A stretch of DNA of 64,000 nucleotides. It comes from Oscillospiraceae bacterium (GTDB lineage: Bacteria; Bacillota; Clostridia; Oscillospirales; Oscillospiraceae). The notes beneath the pieces are model-generated. The model made no database searches and was not told the DNA's origin. It saw only the letters and a program-made list of their open reading frames with translations. Shown here piece after piece: positions 16,642-24,400 of the stretch. Location of the stretch: NCBI GenBank assembly GCA_015067565.1, contig SVMF01000013.1, positions 16,055 to 80,054 of the forward strand, written 5' to 3'. Numbering within the stretch: position 1 is the first letter of the stretch; each line of letters opens with the position of its first letter. The translations under genes were made by a program, and so were the position numbers.

Positions 16642-17340
16642 TCACTTTCCGCAAGCTGTAACACGCACGTGTTTTGGCACAACTCGCATCACTTTGTAGA
16701 TAAAATTGCCTTCGTGACTGGTCGCATCGGACAGATGCAGAAGAAAAATCTCTCTGCATTTTTCCAAATCCAACCGCTTCAGATATTCGCACAACCGCCT
16801 GATTTCCATGTGGCTGTTTTCGATTCTGTGCCTGGTTTTCTCGGGCATACGCTCCGACCGAGATAAAATATCGGCATCGTAATTGCTCTCAATAGCAAGC
16901 ATCGTCAGCTCCTCAAATTGGTAGCCCAAATTGACCGTATCGGTCGCAAAAGCGAGGCTTTCTCCGTCAACCCGGCTCTTGATGTAGAAGCCTAACGGCT
17001 CTTGTGCATCGTGGAAGGTCTCAAACGGCACGATGTCCATCGTCCCGACCGAAAACTGCCGCCTTGCCTCGATCACTTCCACCCCGTCAAGCTCCAACGC
17101 CTGCGCCGTACCCTCGCTCATAAACACCGTCAGACCACTTTTAATGAGCTCCTGCACGCACTTCGAGTGATCCTTGTGTTCGTGGCTCAGAAGGCAAGCA
17201 TCGATCTCAGAGAGCTGAAAATCGAGTTTCTTTTGCAGTGTCCGAAAGGCCAGCCCACATTCCAAAAGTATTCTCGTTTGACCGTCAGAAACGGCATAAC
17301 AATTACCAGCCGAACTACTTGCATACGAATAGAATTCCAT
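16642..17340 (-). CDS. phage MBL-fold metallohydrolase
   Basis: A 232-residue metallo-β-lactamase-fold protein. The metal-binding motif is SHEHKDHSK near residue 54; further ligands are FHDAQEPL and LLHLSDATSHEGN. Phage members next to recombination genes are often annotated as nuclease-like MBL proteins. It overlaps the HNH-like gene upstream by 26 nt, and the DUF6291-like gene follows. Nuclease activity is inferred from family and neighbours. Confidence 0.85.
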   Translation of the reverse strand: MEFYSYASSSAGNCYAVSDGQTRILLECGLAFRTLQKKLDFQLSEIDACLLSHEHKDHSKCVQELIKSGLTVFMSEGTAQALELDGVEVIEARRQFSVGTMDIVPFETFHDAQEPLGFYIKSRVDGESLAFATDTVNLGYQFEELTMLAIESNYDADILSRSERMPEKTRHRIENSHMEIRRLCEYLKRLDLEKCREIFLLHLSDATSHEGNFIYKVMRVVPKHVRVTACGK

Positions 17341-17851
17341 TTTTCTTTCGCCTCCGATCGTCTATAGCTTTTCGGATATTCTCCTCCATCGTGATCCACT
17401 GGCAGTTGGAAGGCTCATAATTTCCATCGACATTGATTCGGTCAATGGTAAGGTCATCCGTATAGCCATTAGCCATGGCCCACTCGTAGAAGGGTGGGAA
17501 CTGATGCCATTCCTCGCAAACCGAAATACCACGACCTCCATATGCCATATAGCAGATATCTTTTTTCCTTCTACAACGGTTAAGCATACCCTGCCAAATC
17601 CCATATAATCTTGGATTCGCCTTTTTCAGACCGTGCTTAACACTGGGTTTGTTTTTTCGCATGAGCTCTACTACCAAACAACCGCATGACGTTGATCGAC
17701 CAGAGCGCAAATTGTAGCCATTCACGCTCTTAATTGTTCCGCAATTGCACACGCAAAACCAGTTTGCATCTCCACTACTTGTAGTATGGTCAAACCACAA
17801 AACCTTCCAACGCCCAAATGTTTTCCCTGTTAAGTCGATGCGTTGGCTCAT
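17315..17851 (-). CDS. HNH/AP2-type homing-endonuclease-like protein
   Basis: Start moved to the ATG at 17851 (GAGG 10 nt upstream). Residues 1-70 hold a small DNA-binding module (LTGKTFGRWKVLWFDHTT; Cys in CVCNCG and CGCL). The C-terminal part has GGRGISVCEEW, DDLTIDRINVDGNYEPSNCQ and W, the HNH-like motif of free-standing phage endonucleases. It overlaps both neighbours, which is common for homing genes placed inside recombination blocks. It may be selfish rather than part of phage replication. Confidence 0.72.
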   Translation of the reverse strand: MSQRIDLTGKTFGRWKVLWFDHTTSSGDANWFCVCNCGTIKSVNGYNLRSGRSTSCGCLVVELMRKNKPSVKHGLKKANPRLYGIWQGMLNRCRRKKDICYMAYGGRGISVCEEWHQFPPFYEWAMANGYTDDLTIDRINVDGNYEPSNCQWITMEENIRKAIDDRRRKKNGILFVCK

Positions 17852-18540
17852 ATTGGACAAGCCTCTTTACTCATAGGCACACCTTGCGCAGGCACTCCTT
17901 GCACCGCCGTAGTGGCAGATACCATCTTCCCGTTTGCAGACGCTGCGGCAACATCCGCACCTCCAATCGGCTGCACCCCGATCTTGTCCGTCGGAGCATG
18001 TTCCTTCTGCCATTCAGACGACTTCTTGATACGCTCCTGCGCCCATTCGGGAAGAGCCTCAAACGCTTTCTGATCCCACGGCTCCATGTCGAAACGCATG
18101 AGCGGCAATGTCGCCTGCGGCGTCGGAAATCCTGCCGGGATCTGCATGATGCTCTCAATGTTGGCATATTCGCCTGTTTCATTCAGCACAACGTTCAGCA
18201 TCGCAGGCTTGCCGACGAGATCATTGGTGTCGAGTTCTAAAAACTCATCGTCCGTGTATTCCTTCGCATCCCATGCGCTGACAAACTTGCGCAGAGCGGA
18301 GTTTTTGCTCTTGGCAATGTTGAAGGTTCTTCCCAAAGTTCTCGGCTCTTCCTTGCCGTCGATCTGAGCGGTAACGCCCATCAGCTCAAAGCCAAGCATC
18401 ACCTGATTGTTGTAGCTCTTTCCCTTGTCCTTGTATTCGCAAAGCTGCTCGCCGATCGCAATGGAATACACGCAAACGGCAAGATATGTGCCACCGGGAA
18501 CAGGCGGCAAACTCGGCTTGACGCCGCTTTTAATTTTCAT
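17848..18540 (-). CDS. phage DUF669-like ssDNA-binding candidate
   Basis: A 230-residue protein; start moved to the ATG at 18540 with GAGG 7 nt upstream. The β-rich N-terminal part (PPVPGGTYLAVCVYSIAIGE, GRTFNIAKSKNSALRKFVSA) followed by LVGKPAMLNVVLNETG fits the OB-fold-like DUF669 proteins of Firmicutes phages, which sit with SbcC-like and MBL genes. An Ala/Val-rich tail ends the protein. A role in single-strand protection during recombination is inferred. Confidence 0.65.
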   Translation of the reverse strand: MKIKSGVKPSLPPVPGGTYLAVCVYSIAIGEQLCEYKDKGKSYNNQVMLGFELMGVTAQIDGKEEPRTLGRTFNIAKSKNSALRKFVSAWDAKEYTDDEFLELDTNDLVGKPAMLNVVLNETGEYANIESIMQIPAGFPTPQATLPLMRFDMEPWDQKAFEALPEWAQERIKKSSEWQKEHAPTDKIGVQPIGGADVAAASANGKMVSATTAVQGVPAQGVPMSKEACPI

Positions 18541-20455
18541 ATTCACACCTCAGTTCCTTATCCTGCTCCGATACCACCAGGCGAATGACCTGCGTGTCGG
18601 AGTATTCAAGCCTTGTCACGCTCTCTGCATTGTCGATAAACAGCGGCACCTGCACGCCGTAGTAATTCGAAAGCGTATTGATGATGTCAATGCCGACATT
18701 GATCTTTGCACCGGAGTTCACCGATGCGTAGGGAATGCCGTCAAATACCACGTCACACCGTTCCTCCACGCCGCCGTTGGCCTGCTCTCGGAACAGGCGG
18801 AAACGGGCAATGCGGAACAGGCTGTTGATCGTGTCTTCGACAAAGCCCATTTTGTATCGTGTAAAATCCTCGATCAGCCAAAGAAGCTTGTCCAGCTTCT
18901 CCATCTGTGCCGAAGCCGCAGCCGATTCCTCACGCAAGCGTGAGATCTTCTCTCTTACGCTGCTGAGCGTGTCTTCCTTACCGACCGTGATCTGCTGCGT
19001 TGCAATCGCCGCATTGATCTCCTGCAGGGAGCTTCGAAGCTGACCTTCCACGGCTCTGCTGTCACCCTTGATCTTGAGGATCTGACGAGCAATCTCCTCT
19101 TCCTGCTCACAAAGAGCTTTTTTGTGCTCGGCAAAGCCCTCCATTGGCACGATCTGCGGCACAGCCTGCATCGTCCTACCGATCTCGGCAATTTCGTTTT
19201 CGATCTGCATATTTCTTGCTTGCAGATGTTCTGCACGCTCCTGAAGACGCAGCTTCATTGCCTTTTCGCTGTTGGCCGTGCGCTCGATTTCTTCCAGGCG
19301 ATCCTTTTTCCATTCCTCAAAGCGTTCGTTTGCAGCTGCAAGCTGCTCCATGGGCAAATCCTGGCCGCAGGTCGGACACTTGCCGCCTTCGAACACCTCA
19401 CCCTGCACGTTGATCCAACGCCTGCGGGCATCCTCAACCGACCGCTCAGCACCACTGATCGCATTTTGCTTCTCGGCAATCTCTCTGAGGTTTGCAGCAA
19501 GCTCTGCCTCCAACGCTCTTTTTTTCGCTTCGAGTGCGCTGATATTCGGAAGGCCTTCCCTCTGCTCGGCCATAAATGCCTGATTTTCACGCTCCAGCTC
19601 TGCAATCTGCATACGCACGGAAAGGAGCTCTTTTTCCTGCTCGGTTACAGCGCTCTCGTTCTGCAAGGCGGTGATCTGCCCCAAAACAGACTCTTTTTTC
19701 GCATCAAGCGAAGTAATCTCCGATTTTGCCGCGGCAAAATCAAGTCCGCTCAATTCTCGTTCCATTTCCTGCAATGCAGAAATCTTTGCGGGATTTTCGT
19801 CACGAACGCTCAAATAACCCTTCCTCTCTGCGCTGACCTTCTTTTTCAGCTCATCACAGCTCAGATGGCCGCAAGCTTCAAAAAGCGGCAAAAAGCGTTC
19901 TTCCGTCTGCAAGATGGATTTTTCCGACATCGTACCCGAGATTTCAAACAGGAGCTTTCTGCGGCTCTTCCAGTCCATCTCGGAAGAGAAATATGTAATG
20001 CTCGTCAGCACACGGAAGATCTCTTCTTCAACAACTTCCCCAATGCGGCGGTCGTATTCAAATTTCTTGCACGGCACACCGTCAACAAAATAGTCGCTCG
20101 TGTTTCCGTCATAGGTCAGCTCAAGCGAGCCTCTCTTCGAGCTCCAGATCTCACGCAGCGTGCGTTTGATGCTCATGCTCTGATCATCGACCTGCAGTAC
20201 CGCCTCGACACTTGTGATCGCCTCGTGATCCCTGACATTGCCGTTTTGGTCCAAGGGCTTGATGTCGATGCTCTTCTCGCCGTTACCCTTGCTGTCCTTG
20301 CCAAACAGAAGCCATGTCAGCGCATCATAGACCGTCGTCTTGCCGACGGCATTGTTTCCATAGAGGGAAGCAGATTTCCCCATAAAATCAAGCTGCAAAT
20401 GCGTGTGGCATTTGAAGTTTTCCAAACGCATCGACAGAATTTTCACTTTTTTCAT
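18530..20455 (-). CDS. SbcC/Rad50-like AAA ATPase
   Basis: The 641-residue protein has the SMC-type Walker A motif LYGNNAVGKTT near residue 33, long coiled coils (residues about 190-510), a zinc-hook CPTCGQ near the middle (GGKCPTCGQDLP), and a C-terminal part ending IDNAESVTRLEYSD. The Walker B region is reduced compared with host SbcC, as often in phages. It likely works with the adjacent DUF669-like and MBL proteins in DNA end processing. It starts after GGAGG and is first of this recombination set. Confidence 0.85.
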   Translation of the reverse strand: MKKVKILSMRLENFKCHTHLQLDFMGKSASLYGNNAVGKTTVYDALTWLLFGKDSKGNGEKSIDIKPLDQNGNVRDHEAITSVEAVLQVDDQSMSIKRTLREIWSSKRGSLELTYDGNTSDYFVDGVPCKKFEYDRRIGEVVEEEIFRVLTSITYFSSEMDWKSRRKLLFEISGTMSEKSILQTEERFLPLFEACGHLSCDELKKKVSAERKGYLSVRDENPAKISALQEMERELSGLDFAAAKSEITSLDAKKESVLGQITALQNESAVTEQEKELLSVRMQIAELERENQAFMAEQREGLPNISALEAKKRALEAELAANLREIAEKQNAISGAERSVEDARRRWINVQGEVFEGGKCPTCGQDLPMEQLAAANERFEEWKKDRLEEIERTANSEKAMKLRLQERAEHLQARNMQIENEIAEIGRTMQAVPQIVPMEGFAEHKKALCEQEEEIARQILKIKGDSRAVEGQLRSSLQEINAAIATQQITVGKEDTLSSVREKISRLREESAAASAQMEKLDKLLWLIEDFTRYKMGFVEDTINSLFRIARFRLFREQANGGVEERCDVVFDGIPYASVNSGAKINVGIDIINTLSNYYGVQVPLFIDNAESVTRLEYSDTQVIRLVVSEQDKELRCEYEN

Positions 20456-20594
20456 TGATTATTCCTCCAAAGTATGATATATTGAAGGCGGTCCTACCAA
20501 CCGCTTTTCCGTCTGGTGATCTTCCCCATCACCGGGCGGATTTTTCTATTGATTTTTGCAAGAAACTGTGCTATATTGAAAATAGAGTTGTTCG

Positions 20595-20714
20595 TTACTG
20601 CTCTACCTCATGCTCCTGCTGATCTTCCACATCGGCAGGAGCATTTTCTTCGCAGTTGCAGATCTCTTCCGGGTCCAGAGACGCGCCGCAATCGGGGCAA
20701 ATACGGTAGTACAT
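20595..20714 (-). CDS. 39-residue zinc-ribbon-like phage protein
   Basis: Too short for the ORF track. From an ATG at 20714 (GGAGG 7 nt upstream) it encodes MYYRICPDCGASLDPEEICN and continues acidic (CEENAPADVEDQQ). The CPDC and CNC pairs suggest one zinc site. Such mini zinc-ribbons are frequent in Firmicutes phage early regions. Two short inverted repeats lie in the 139-base gap to the SbcC-like gene (around 20487-20500 and 20515-20535). Confidence 0.6.
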   Translation of the reverse strand: MYYRICPDCGASLDPEEICNCEENAPADVEDQQEHEVEQ

Positions 20715-20727
20715 TCTGTTGCCTCCT

Positions 20728-21123
20728 TTATGTTTGTGCTCCGCGCAGATTGCGGATGACCTTACTTATACTGCACGGAATCAAGCCCCGTTCCCAGTTC
20801 GAAACGGTTGCCGCCGACACGTGCAAAATACTCGCCGCAGTTCGCAGTGACAGCCCCAGTTCCTTACGAAGCTCTTTGATTTTCTTCTGCTGAGCTGCGA
20901 GCTTCTCCCGGTTGGCTTCACGGTACGCCTTCTGCTGAGCTGCAACCTTCTCCCGGTTGGCTTCACGGTACGCCTTCTGCTGAGCTGCGAGCTTCTTGCT
21001 CTTCGGCGTTGAGCGCAATGCCTTGTCACGCTTTGATGCTTCTATGTAGTCCTCGTGGTCCATCTGATCGTTGATACAGTCAGGATACGGACAATGGAAG
21101 CAGTCCTTATCGCAGATGCTCAT
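20728..21123 (-). CDS. phage zinc/HTH protein with internal tandem repeat
   Basis: A 131-residue protein from an ATG at 21123 (GAGGAGG 8 nt upstream). The N-terminus has a four-cysteine cluster (CDKDCFHCPYPDC). The middle repeats AAQQKAYREANREK about two and a half times, forming a charged helix. The C-terminus is an XRE-like HTH (LRTAASILHVSAATVSNWE). The domain order matches a known but unnamed Firmicutes phage family with a variable charged middle. DNA binding is likely; the target is unknown. Confidence 0.7.
   Translation of the reverse strand: MSICDKDCFHCPYPDCINDQMDHEDYIEASKRDKALRSTPKSKKLAAQQKAYREANREKVAAQQKAYREANREKLAAQQKKIKELRKELGLSLRTAASILHVSAATVSNWERGLIPCSISKVIRNLRGAQT
20885..21000. 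repeat. 45-bp coding tandem repeat
   Basis: Units 20885-20929 and 20930-20974 differ at about two bases and are followed by a partial third copy. The unit is 15 codons, so copy-number changes keep the reading frame of the HTH protein. Confidence 0.85.
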
Positions 21124-21461
21124 GCTTCCAACCTCCTCAGCTTCAGCGCACATAGCGATAAAAACTCCGAGTTCCTGTAGCGTCCGGTCCGAACATTGAC
21201 CTCAAGACCAAGCAATTGGATGATTCTGTCATAATCCTGATAATCGAACATCACCTCGACCGCATGACGAATCGCCCTTTCCACACGGCTTGCCGTACTC
21301 CCCATCCGTTTTGCAACCTCAGGATAGAGCCGTTTTGTAATCTGATCCATTACATTCGGGTATTCCAAAATGATCTCAATGGCACAGACACCAGCCTGAA
21401 AGCCTTTCAAACACGGTGGGATGCCGAGCGAAAGAAACAGCTTTGCAATTTTTTCCCGCAT
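21120..21461 (-). CDS. Spo0A C-terminal-like DNA-binding protein on phage
   Basis: The 113-residue protein matches the effector domain of Spo0A without the receiver: KLFLSLGIPPCLKGFQAG, EVAKRMGSTASRVERAIRHA (recognition-helix region) and RNSEFLSLCALKLR. The start is the ATG at 21461, overlapping the stop of the upstream gene (TGATG). In the host, Spo0A controls sporulation. A phage-borne free effector domain could read Spo0A boxes constitutively or serve as a phage regulator; which one is unknown. Confidence 0.8.
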   Translation of the reverse strand: MREKIAKLFLSLGIPPCLKGFQAGVCAIEIILEYPNVMDQITKRLYPEVAKRMGSTASRVERAIRHAVEVMFDYQDYDRIIQLLGLEVNVRTGRYRNSEFLSLCALKLRRLEA

Positions 21462-21781
21462 CAGATCCACCCCGCCCTTCTCATCACAGCCATCATACCC
21501 ACCGTCGGCAGAACCGCCGTCCATATGGGAGCGGCAAGAATGCAGACGGCCGAAACAACCATGCAGCTCACGACGCCAACAAAGGCAACCATGCCGTCAA
21601 GCTCTTTGCGTGCGGCACGTCGTTCTTCTCTGCGATAAGCCTCGCTTAATTGCAGCTTAGCCTCCGCAATTGCAAGTCTCCGTGCATTCTCCCTGGCCTC
21701 ACTCCTTGCCGAAAGCATCTGCCAAAAAAGTTCATCGTTCAGATCCGCTGCCCTCTCCGGCAGCATTTTTTGTTTTTTCAT
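21461..21781 (-). CDS. small phage membrane protein
   Basis: The 106-residue product starts at the ATG at 21781 (GGAGG 6 nt upstream). A charged helical N-terminal half (SEARENARRLAIAEAKLQLS) is followed by two hydrophobic segments (MVAFVGVVSCMVVSAVCILA and TAVLPTVGMMAV). Function unknown. It is translationally coupled to the Spo0A-C-like gene. Confidence 0.55.
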   Translation of the reverse strand: MKKQKMLPERAADLNDELFWQMLSARSEARENARRLAIAEAKLQLSEAYRREERRAARKELDGMVAFVGVVSCMVVSAVCILAAPIWTAVLPTVGMMAVMRRAGWI

Positions 21782-21830
21782 AACAACCTCCATATGTTTT
21801 TTTATTCTTTATCTGCACCCCTTGCCCTGT

Positions 21831-21895
21831 CATTGCACCCGCAAGGGGTAGGCCGCATCCGCAAAGCGAAGCGACGTGGCAATCTCAGTCCAGCG
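21831..21895. repeat. dispersed GTCATTGC...GTGGCAATCTC-type repeat
   Basis: The segment CCCGCAAGGGGTAGGCCGCA recurs with few changes near 14088 in this window, and it ends with ACGTGGCAATCTCAG, as in the 14576 copy. It fills the gap before the Hfq-like gene. Confidence 0.65.
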
Positions 21896-21906
21896 TCATT
21901 GTGCAC

Positions 21907-22104
21907 TCAGTCCCACTTACGAACCGTCGAAACAAAATCCTTGTATACAAGCTTCTGTTTGCCCTCGGTCTCGATCACAATCACATGATCATCAAAATCA
22001 ACGATCTTACCGACCATTCCATAGCCGTTTCGCAGATAAACCGCAACCTGGCATCCCTGCGCTCTGAACTGCTTCAAGAACGCACTTTCCAATCTGTTGT
22101 CCAT
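21907..22104 (-). CDS. Hfq-like RNA chaperone encoded by the prophage
   Basis: The 65-residue protein fits the Sm fold of Hfq. Its Sm1 motif is VAVYLRNGYGMVGKIVDFDD and its Sm2 motif is KLVYKDFVSTV, with EGKQ between them. The start LESAFLKQFRAQG equals the N-terminal helix of Hfq. In Sm2 the conserved YKH of Hfq is YKD, so RNA binding at the proximal face may differ. GGAGG precedes the ATG. It could act on phage or host small RNAs; this is inference. Confidence 0.78.
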   Translation of the reverse strand: MDNRLESAFLKQFRAQGCQVAVYLRNGYGMVGKIVDFDDHVIVIETEGKQKLVYKDFVSTVRKWD

Positions 22105-22172
22105 AGGTATAATCCTCCTTTCTCAGCAAATGTGTTATGCAAAACCGCATGGTATTGCTAATGTCACCCTGC

Positions 22173-22331
22173 TCAAACGCGCGCCCTTTCTTGCGATATT
22201 CCGTTTTCTGCATCAGCATTCTCCTTAGGTACAGCACTCAAAGTAATCTTTGCGCCATGCTTTTCGCTCAATATCTCTGACAACACCGCCATAAGTCGAT
22301 TTACATTCAAACGATTTCCCGTTTGCTCCAT
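22173..22331 (-). CDS. small phage protein of unknown function
   Basis: A 52-residue product from the ATG at 22331, preceded by AAAGGTGG. It holds one helix (NRLMAVLSEILSEKHGAKIT) and a charged tail. It lies directly before the Hfq-like gene. I see no decisive motif. The longer ORF track version reads into the HTH gene region and is not supported. Confidence 0.5.
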   Translation of the reverse strand: MEQTGNRLNVNRLMAVLSEILSEKHGAKITLSAVPKENADAENGISQERARV

Positions 22332-22414
22332 TTTTTCACCACCTTTCAACAAAACTTCGACTACAGTCCCATATATCGGACAGTGAATATGTATAATGGA
22401 ACTGTCAACGGACC

Positions 22415-22618
22415 TCAATTCGCTGAACTCACATTGCAAAGAACATCAACAGAAACATGAAAATAATTTGCAATCTTCTGCATTTTTACCGCAGACAACG
22501 TCTTTGACCGCCCGTGCTTCAGATCAGATATAAGCCCTTGCCGCAGGCCTAAGTCCTTGCACATCTGTGCAACGCTGATTTGTTTTTCCTCGCATAATGC
22601 TTTGATAATGTTGTACAC
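22415..22618 (-). CDS. HTH (Cro/CI-type) regulator
   Basis: A 67-residue one-domain XRE regulator (ISVAQMCKDLGLRQGLISDL, then KHGRSKTLS and KIANYFHVSVDVL). I chose GTG 22618 because the upstream part (KCRERGE) contains the ribosome binding site AAAGGGG; the spacing of 13 nt is slightly long. It is the second HTH gene after the leftward promoter and may be a Cro- or anti-repressor-like control of early genes. Confidence 0.72.
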   Translation of the reverse strand: MYNIIKALCEEKQISVAQMCKDLGLRQGLISDLKHGRSKTLSAVKMQKIANYFHVSVDVLCNVSSAN

Positions 22619-22647
22619 GCTTGCGCATTCACCCCTTTCTCTACATT

Positions 22648-22857
22648 TCAATTCGCAACACGTTCTTCATGATTTGCGAGAAGATAATCGATAGAGCAAT
22701 CAAACAGCTCAGACATTTTCACAAGTGCAGACTGAGGAATGTTCCCGCAATTACACCAGTTATAGAAAGTCTTACGAGTTACCCCCAAAGTTGTAGCAAG
22801 CACCTCTGCACTCATGCCCTTTCTGGCACGTTCAGCTTCGATGTTTGGATATCTCAT
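22648..22857 (-). CDS. HTH (Cro-type) regulator, first gene of the leftward early operon
   Basis: A 69-residue XRE protein (MSAEVLATTLGVTRKTFYNW as the HTH, then LFDCSIDYLLANHEE). AAGGAGG precedes the ATG. It stands directly across the operator region from the ImmR-like repressor, the normal place of a Cro-type gene in lambdoid-like switches of Firmicutes phages. Confidence 0.82.
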   Translation of the reverse strand: MRYPNIEAERARKGMSAEVLATTLGVTRKTFYNWCNCGNIPQSALVKMSELFDCSIDYLLANHEERVAN

Positions 22858-22896
22858 TGTTCCACCTCCTTGTTATTCATTTCGGGTACACCACGG

Positions 22897-22925
22897 ATTA
22901 TATACTCGTTTTGAGTATATGTCAA
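22897..22925 (-). promoter_or_regulatory. leftward early promoter with palindromic operator
   Basis: A perfect consensus promoter on the minus strand: TTGACA, 17 nt, TATAAT. The spacer holds the palindrome ATATACTC-N5-GAGTATAT (22900-22920), so a dimeric repressor bound there would cover the promoter fully. It drives the Cro-like gene. Confidence 0.82.
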
Positions 22926-22933
22926 GTCAAAAA

Positions 22934-23003
22934 TTACCCAAAATGCATAGATCATTTTTGTAGATTTTACCCAAATTGCGTTTTTCTTATTGACAAATTA
23001 CCC
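22934..23003. promoter_or_regulatory. three spaced TTACCC operator-like repeats
   Basis: TTACCCAAAATGC (22934), TTACCCAAATTGC (22967) and TTACCCGTCC (22998) are spaced 33 and 31 bases, close to three helical turns. A reverse copy (TGTACCCGAA) lies near 22881. The last copy lies between the -35 and -10 of the repressor promoter. They are probable ImmR or Cro binding sites. Confidence 0.6.
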
Positions 23004-23018
23004 GTCCTGTGTAATAAT
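22990..23018 (+). promoter_or_regulatory. rightward promoter of the lysogeny operon
   Basis: TTGACA and AATAAT (or TAATAA one base earlier) are separated by 17 (16) nt, shortly before the repressor ATG at 23037. It contains one of the TTACCC repeats, fitting autoregulation. Confidence 0.65.
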
Positions 23019-23036
23019 AAGGTAGGGTGATACTAA

Positions 23037-23384
23037 ATGAACAAAATGAACGAACTCCGCAAGAAAATGGGAATCAGCATGAGAGAAGCGGCGAGCAGAC
23101 TCTCCATGCCATATACCACCTATGTCAACTACGAAAAAGGTGCGCGAGAGCCAAATTCTGAAACGCTGATTCTCATAGCACGTTTTTTCGGAGTTACAAT
23201 CGACTATCTTTTAGGCAAAGAAACAAAAACGCCCACCACAGAAGGTGAGCGTCCGATCAATGATAACGATATTAAATTTGCCCTCTTTGGAGGCGAAGGT
23301 GAGATCACCGATGCCATGTATGAAGAAGTGCGGCAGTTTGCCGAATTTGTCAAGAACCGGGAGGCGCAAAAGAAGAAGGAGTAG
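23037..23384 (+). CDS. ImmR-like phage repressor
   Basis: The 115-residue protein has an N-terminal XRE HTH (SMREAASRLSMPYTTYVNYE; LIARFFGVTIDYLLG) and a short C-terminal part (ITDAMYEEVRQFAEFVKNRE) like ImmR-type repressors that are cleaved by an ImmA protease rather than cleaving themselves. It lacks the LexA-like self-cleaving domain. The next gene, 2 bases on, is the ImmA-like protease. It should keep the lytic promoters silent by binding the operator cluster. Confidence 0.85.
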   Translation: MNKMNELRKKMGISMREAASRLSMPYTTYVNYEKGAREPNSETLILIARFFGVTIDYLLGKETKTPTTEGERPINDNDIKFALFGGEGEITDAMYEEVRQFAEFVKNREAQKKKE

Positions 23385-23386
23385 CG

Positions 23387-23818
23387 ATGAAAAGTATTCT
23401 ATCGCTTTATCAGTATGCAGAAAAACAGAATATTGAAGTATTGTCGTTTCCTCTGCCCGAAACAAGCTCCATGTCAATTATGACCGACAGTGGCGATTGT
23501 TATATCGGCATTGACGATAGCAAGAAAGACGGTGAATCCTTAGAGCGTGTCCACCTTGCGCACGAGATCGGGCATTGCGTGACCGGTGCATTTTATAACC
23601 GTTATTCCACTGCTGATATGCGTCAACGCCACGAGAATAAAGCAGATAAATGGGCGATCCGCAAACTGATCCCGATAGCAAGGCTCGATGCCGCCATCGC
23701 AGATGGCCATACCGACCTGTGGGATCTTGCAGATCACTTCGGTGTCACCGAAGACTTCATCCGCAAGGCCGTCTGCTACTATACCCACGGCAACTTGGCC
23801 ACTGAGGTGTACTATTAA
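23387..23818 (+). CDS. ImmA/IrrE-family metallopeptidase
   Basis: The 143-residue protein carries the zinc protease motif LAHEIGHCV near residue 57 and a downstream acidic ligand region (RHENKADKWAIRKL) as in ImmA. In ICEBs1 and related phages, ImmA cleaves the partner repressor after DNA damage or cell signalling. AAGGAG precedes the ATG, and it is coupled to the repressor gene. The pair is a standard induction switch; the activating signal here is unknown. Confidence 0.88.
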   Translation: MKSILSLYQYAEKQNIEVLSFPLPETSSMSIMTDSGDCYIGIDDSKKDGESLERVHLAHEIGHCVTGAFYNRYSTADMRQRHENKADKWAIRKLIPIARLDAAIADGHTDLWDLADHFGVTEDFIRKAVCYYTHGNLATEVYY

Positions 23819-24058
23819 CAGACATACAGATACCACAAGCTATACCATATCGCATATCTCTATTGCAAAAGTAGCAAGGTAATCAATCCGGACGGTCGAT
23901 CTTTCTGCAGAGAAGATTTAATTAAGAACATATTAGACACCAAGCAGATTCAGATATCATCGCTATAAAGTCCATCGAACTTTATCCGCGCAGCAACTAA
24001 GTTGTAGCGAACCATCTTCCGCTTTAACAGAGAATCATACAGAAAGGATGATAGTGCA

Positions 24059-24373
24059 ATGAATGACAGCAACAAAAACAGACCCCTGTCGCTTGCCGAA
24101 AAGAATGTCGCCTCACACCAAAAGGAAAGCCATTATTTCAAAATACTGTTGATCGTAGGCGGCGTCATTCTGATCATAGTTCAAATTTTGTCCTATTTCG
24201 GTTCTGCTAAGAGAGCAGAGCTGCAGGGTATTCAGCATGAAACAACATTCACATTCAATTCTACGGGCATTGCCAGCCTCATAGGCTCCAACATTTTCGG
24301 ACTGGCAGGCATCATTTCCGTCGTCCTTGGAATCGTAGGTCTCATTCGGCAAAAGAAACAGCCAAAGCAGTAA
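24059..24373 (+). CDS. two-TM membrane protein in the lysogeny region
   Basis: The 104-residue protein has a hydrophilic N-terminus, a membrane segment (FKILLIVGGVILIIVQILSY), an external loop with HETTFTFNSTG, and a second segment (IFGLAGIISVVLGIVGLI) with a basic tail. AAAGGATG precedes the ATG. It lies between the repressor/protease pair and the integrase, the place where lysogens keep genes expressed for superinfection exclusion or host benefit. The function is not recognised. The 240 bases before it (23819-24058) show no gene. Confidence 0.6.
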   Translation: MNDSNKNRPLSLAEKNVASHQKESHYFKILLIVGGVILIIVQILSYFGSAKRAELQGIQHETTFTFNSTGIASLIGSNIFGLAGIISVVLGIVGLIRQKKQPKQ

Positions 24374-24400
24374 AAGCTTCATATGCAACGCAAAATAGCA

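Noticed and set aside
19124-20458. 444-residue plus-strand ORF
   Set aside because: Antisense to the SbcC-like gene, whose motifs are clear on the minus strand.
22007-22237. 76-residue minus-strand ORF
   Set aside because: Overlaps most of the Hfq-like gene and contains its ribosome binding site in the middle; no motif.
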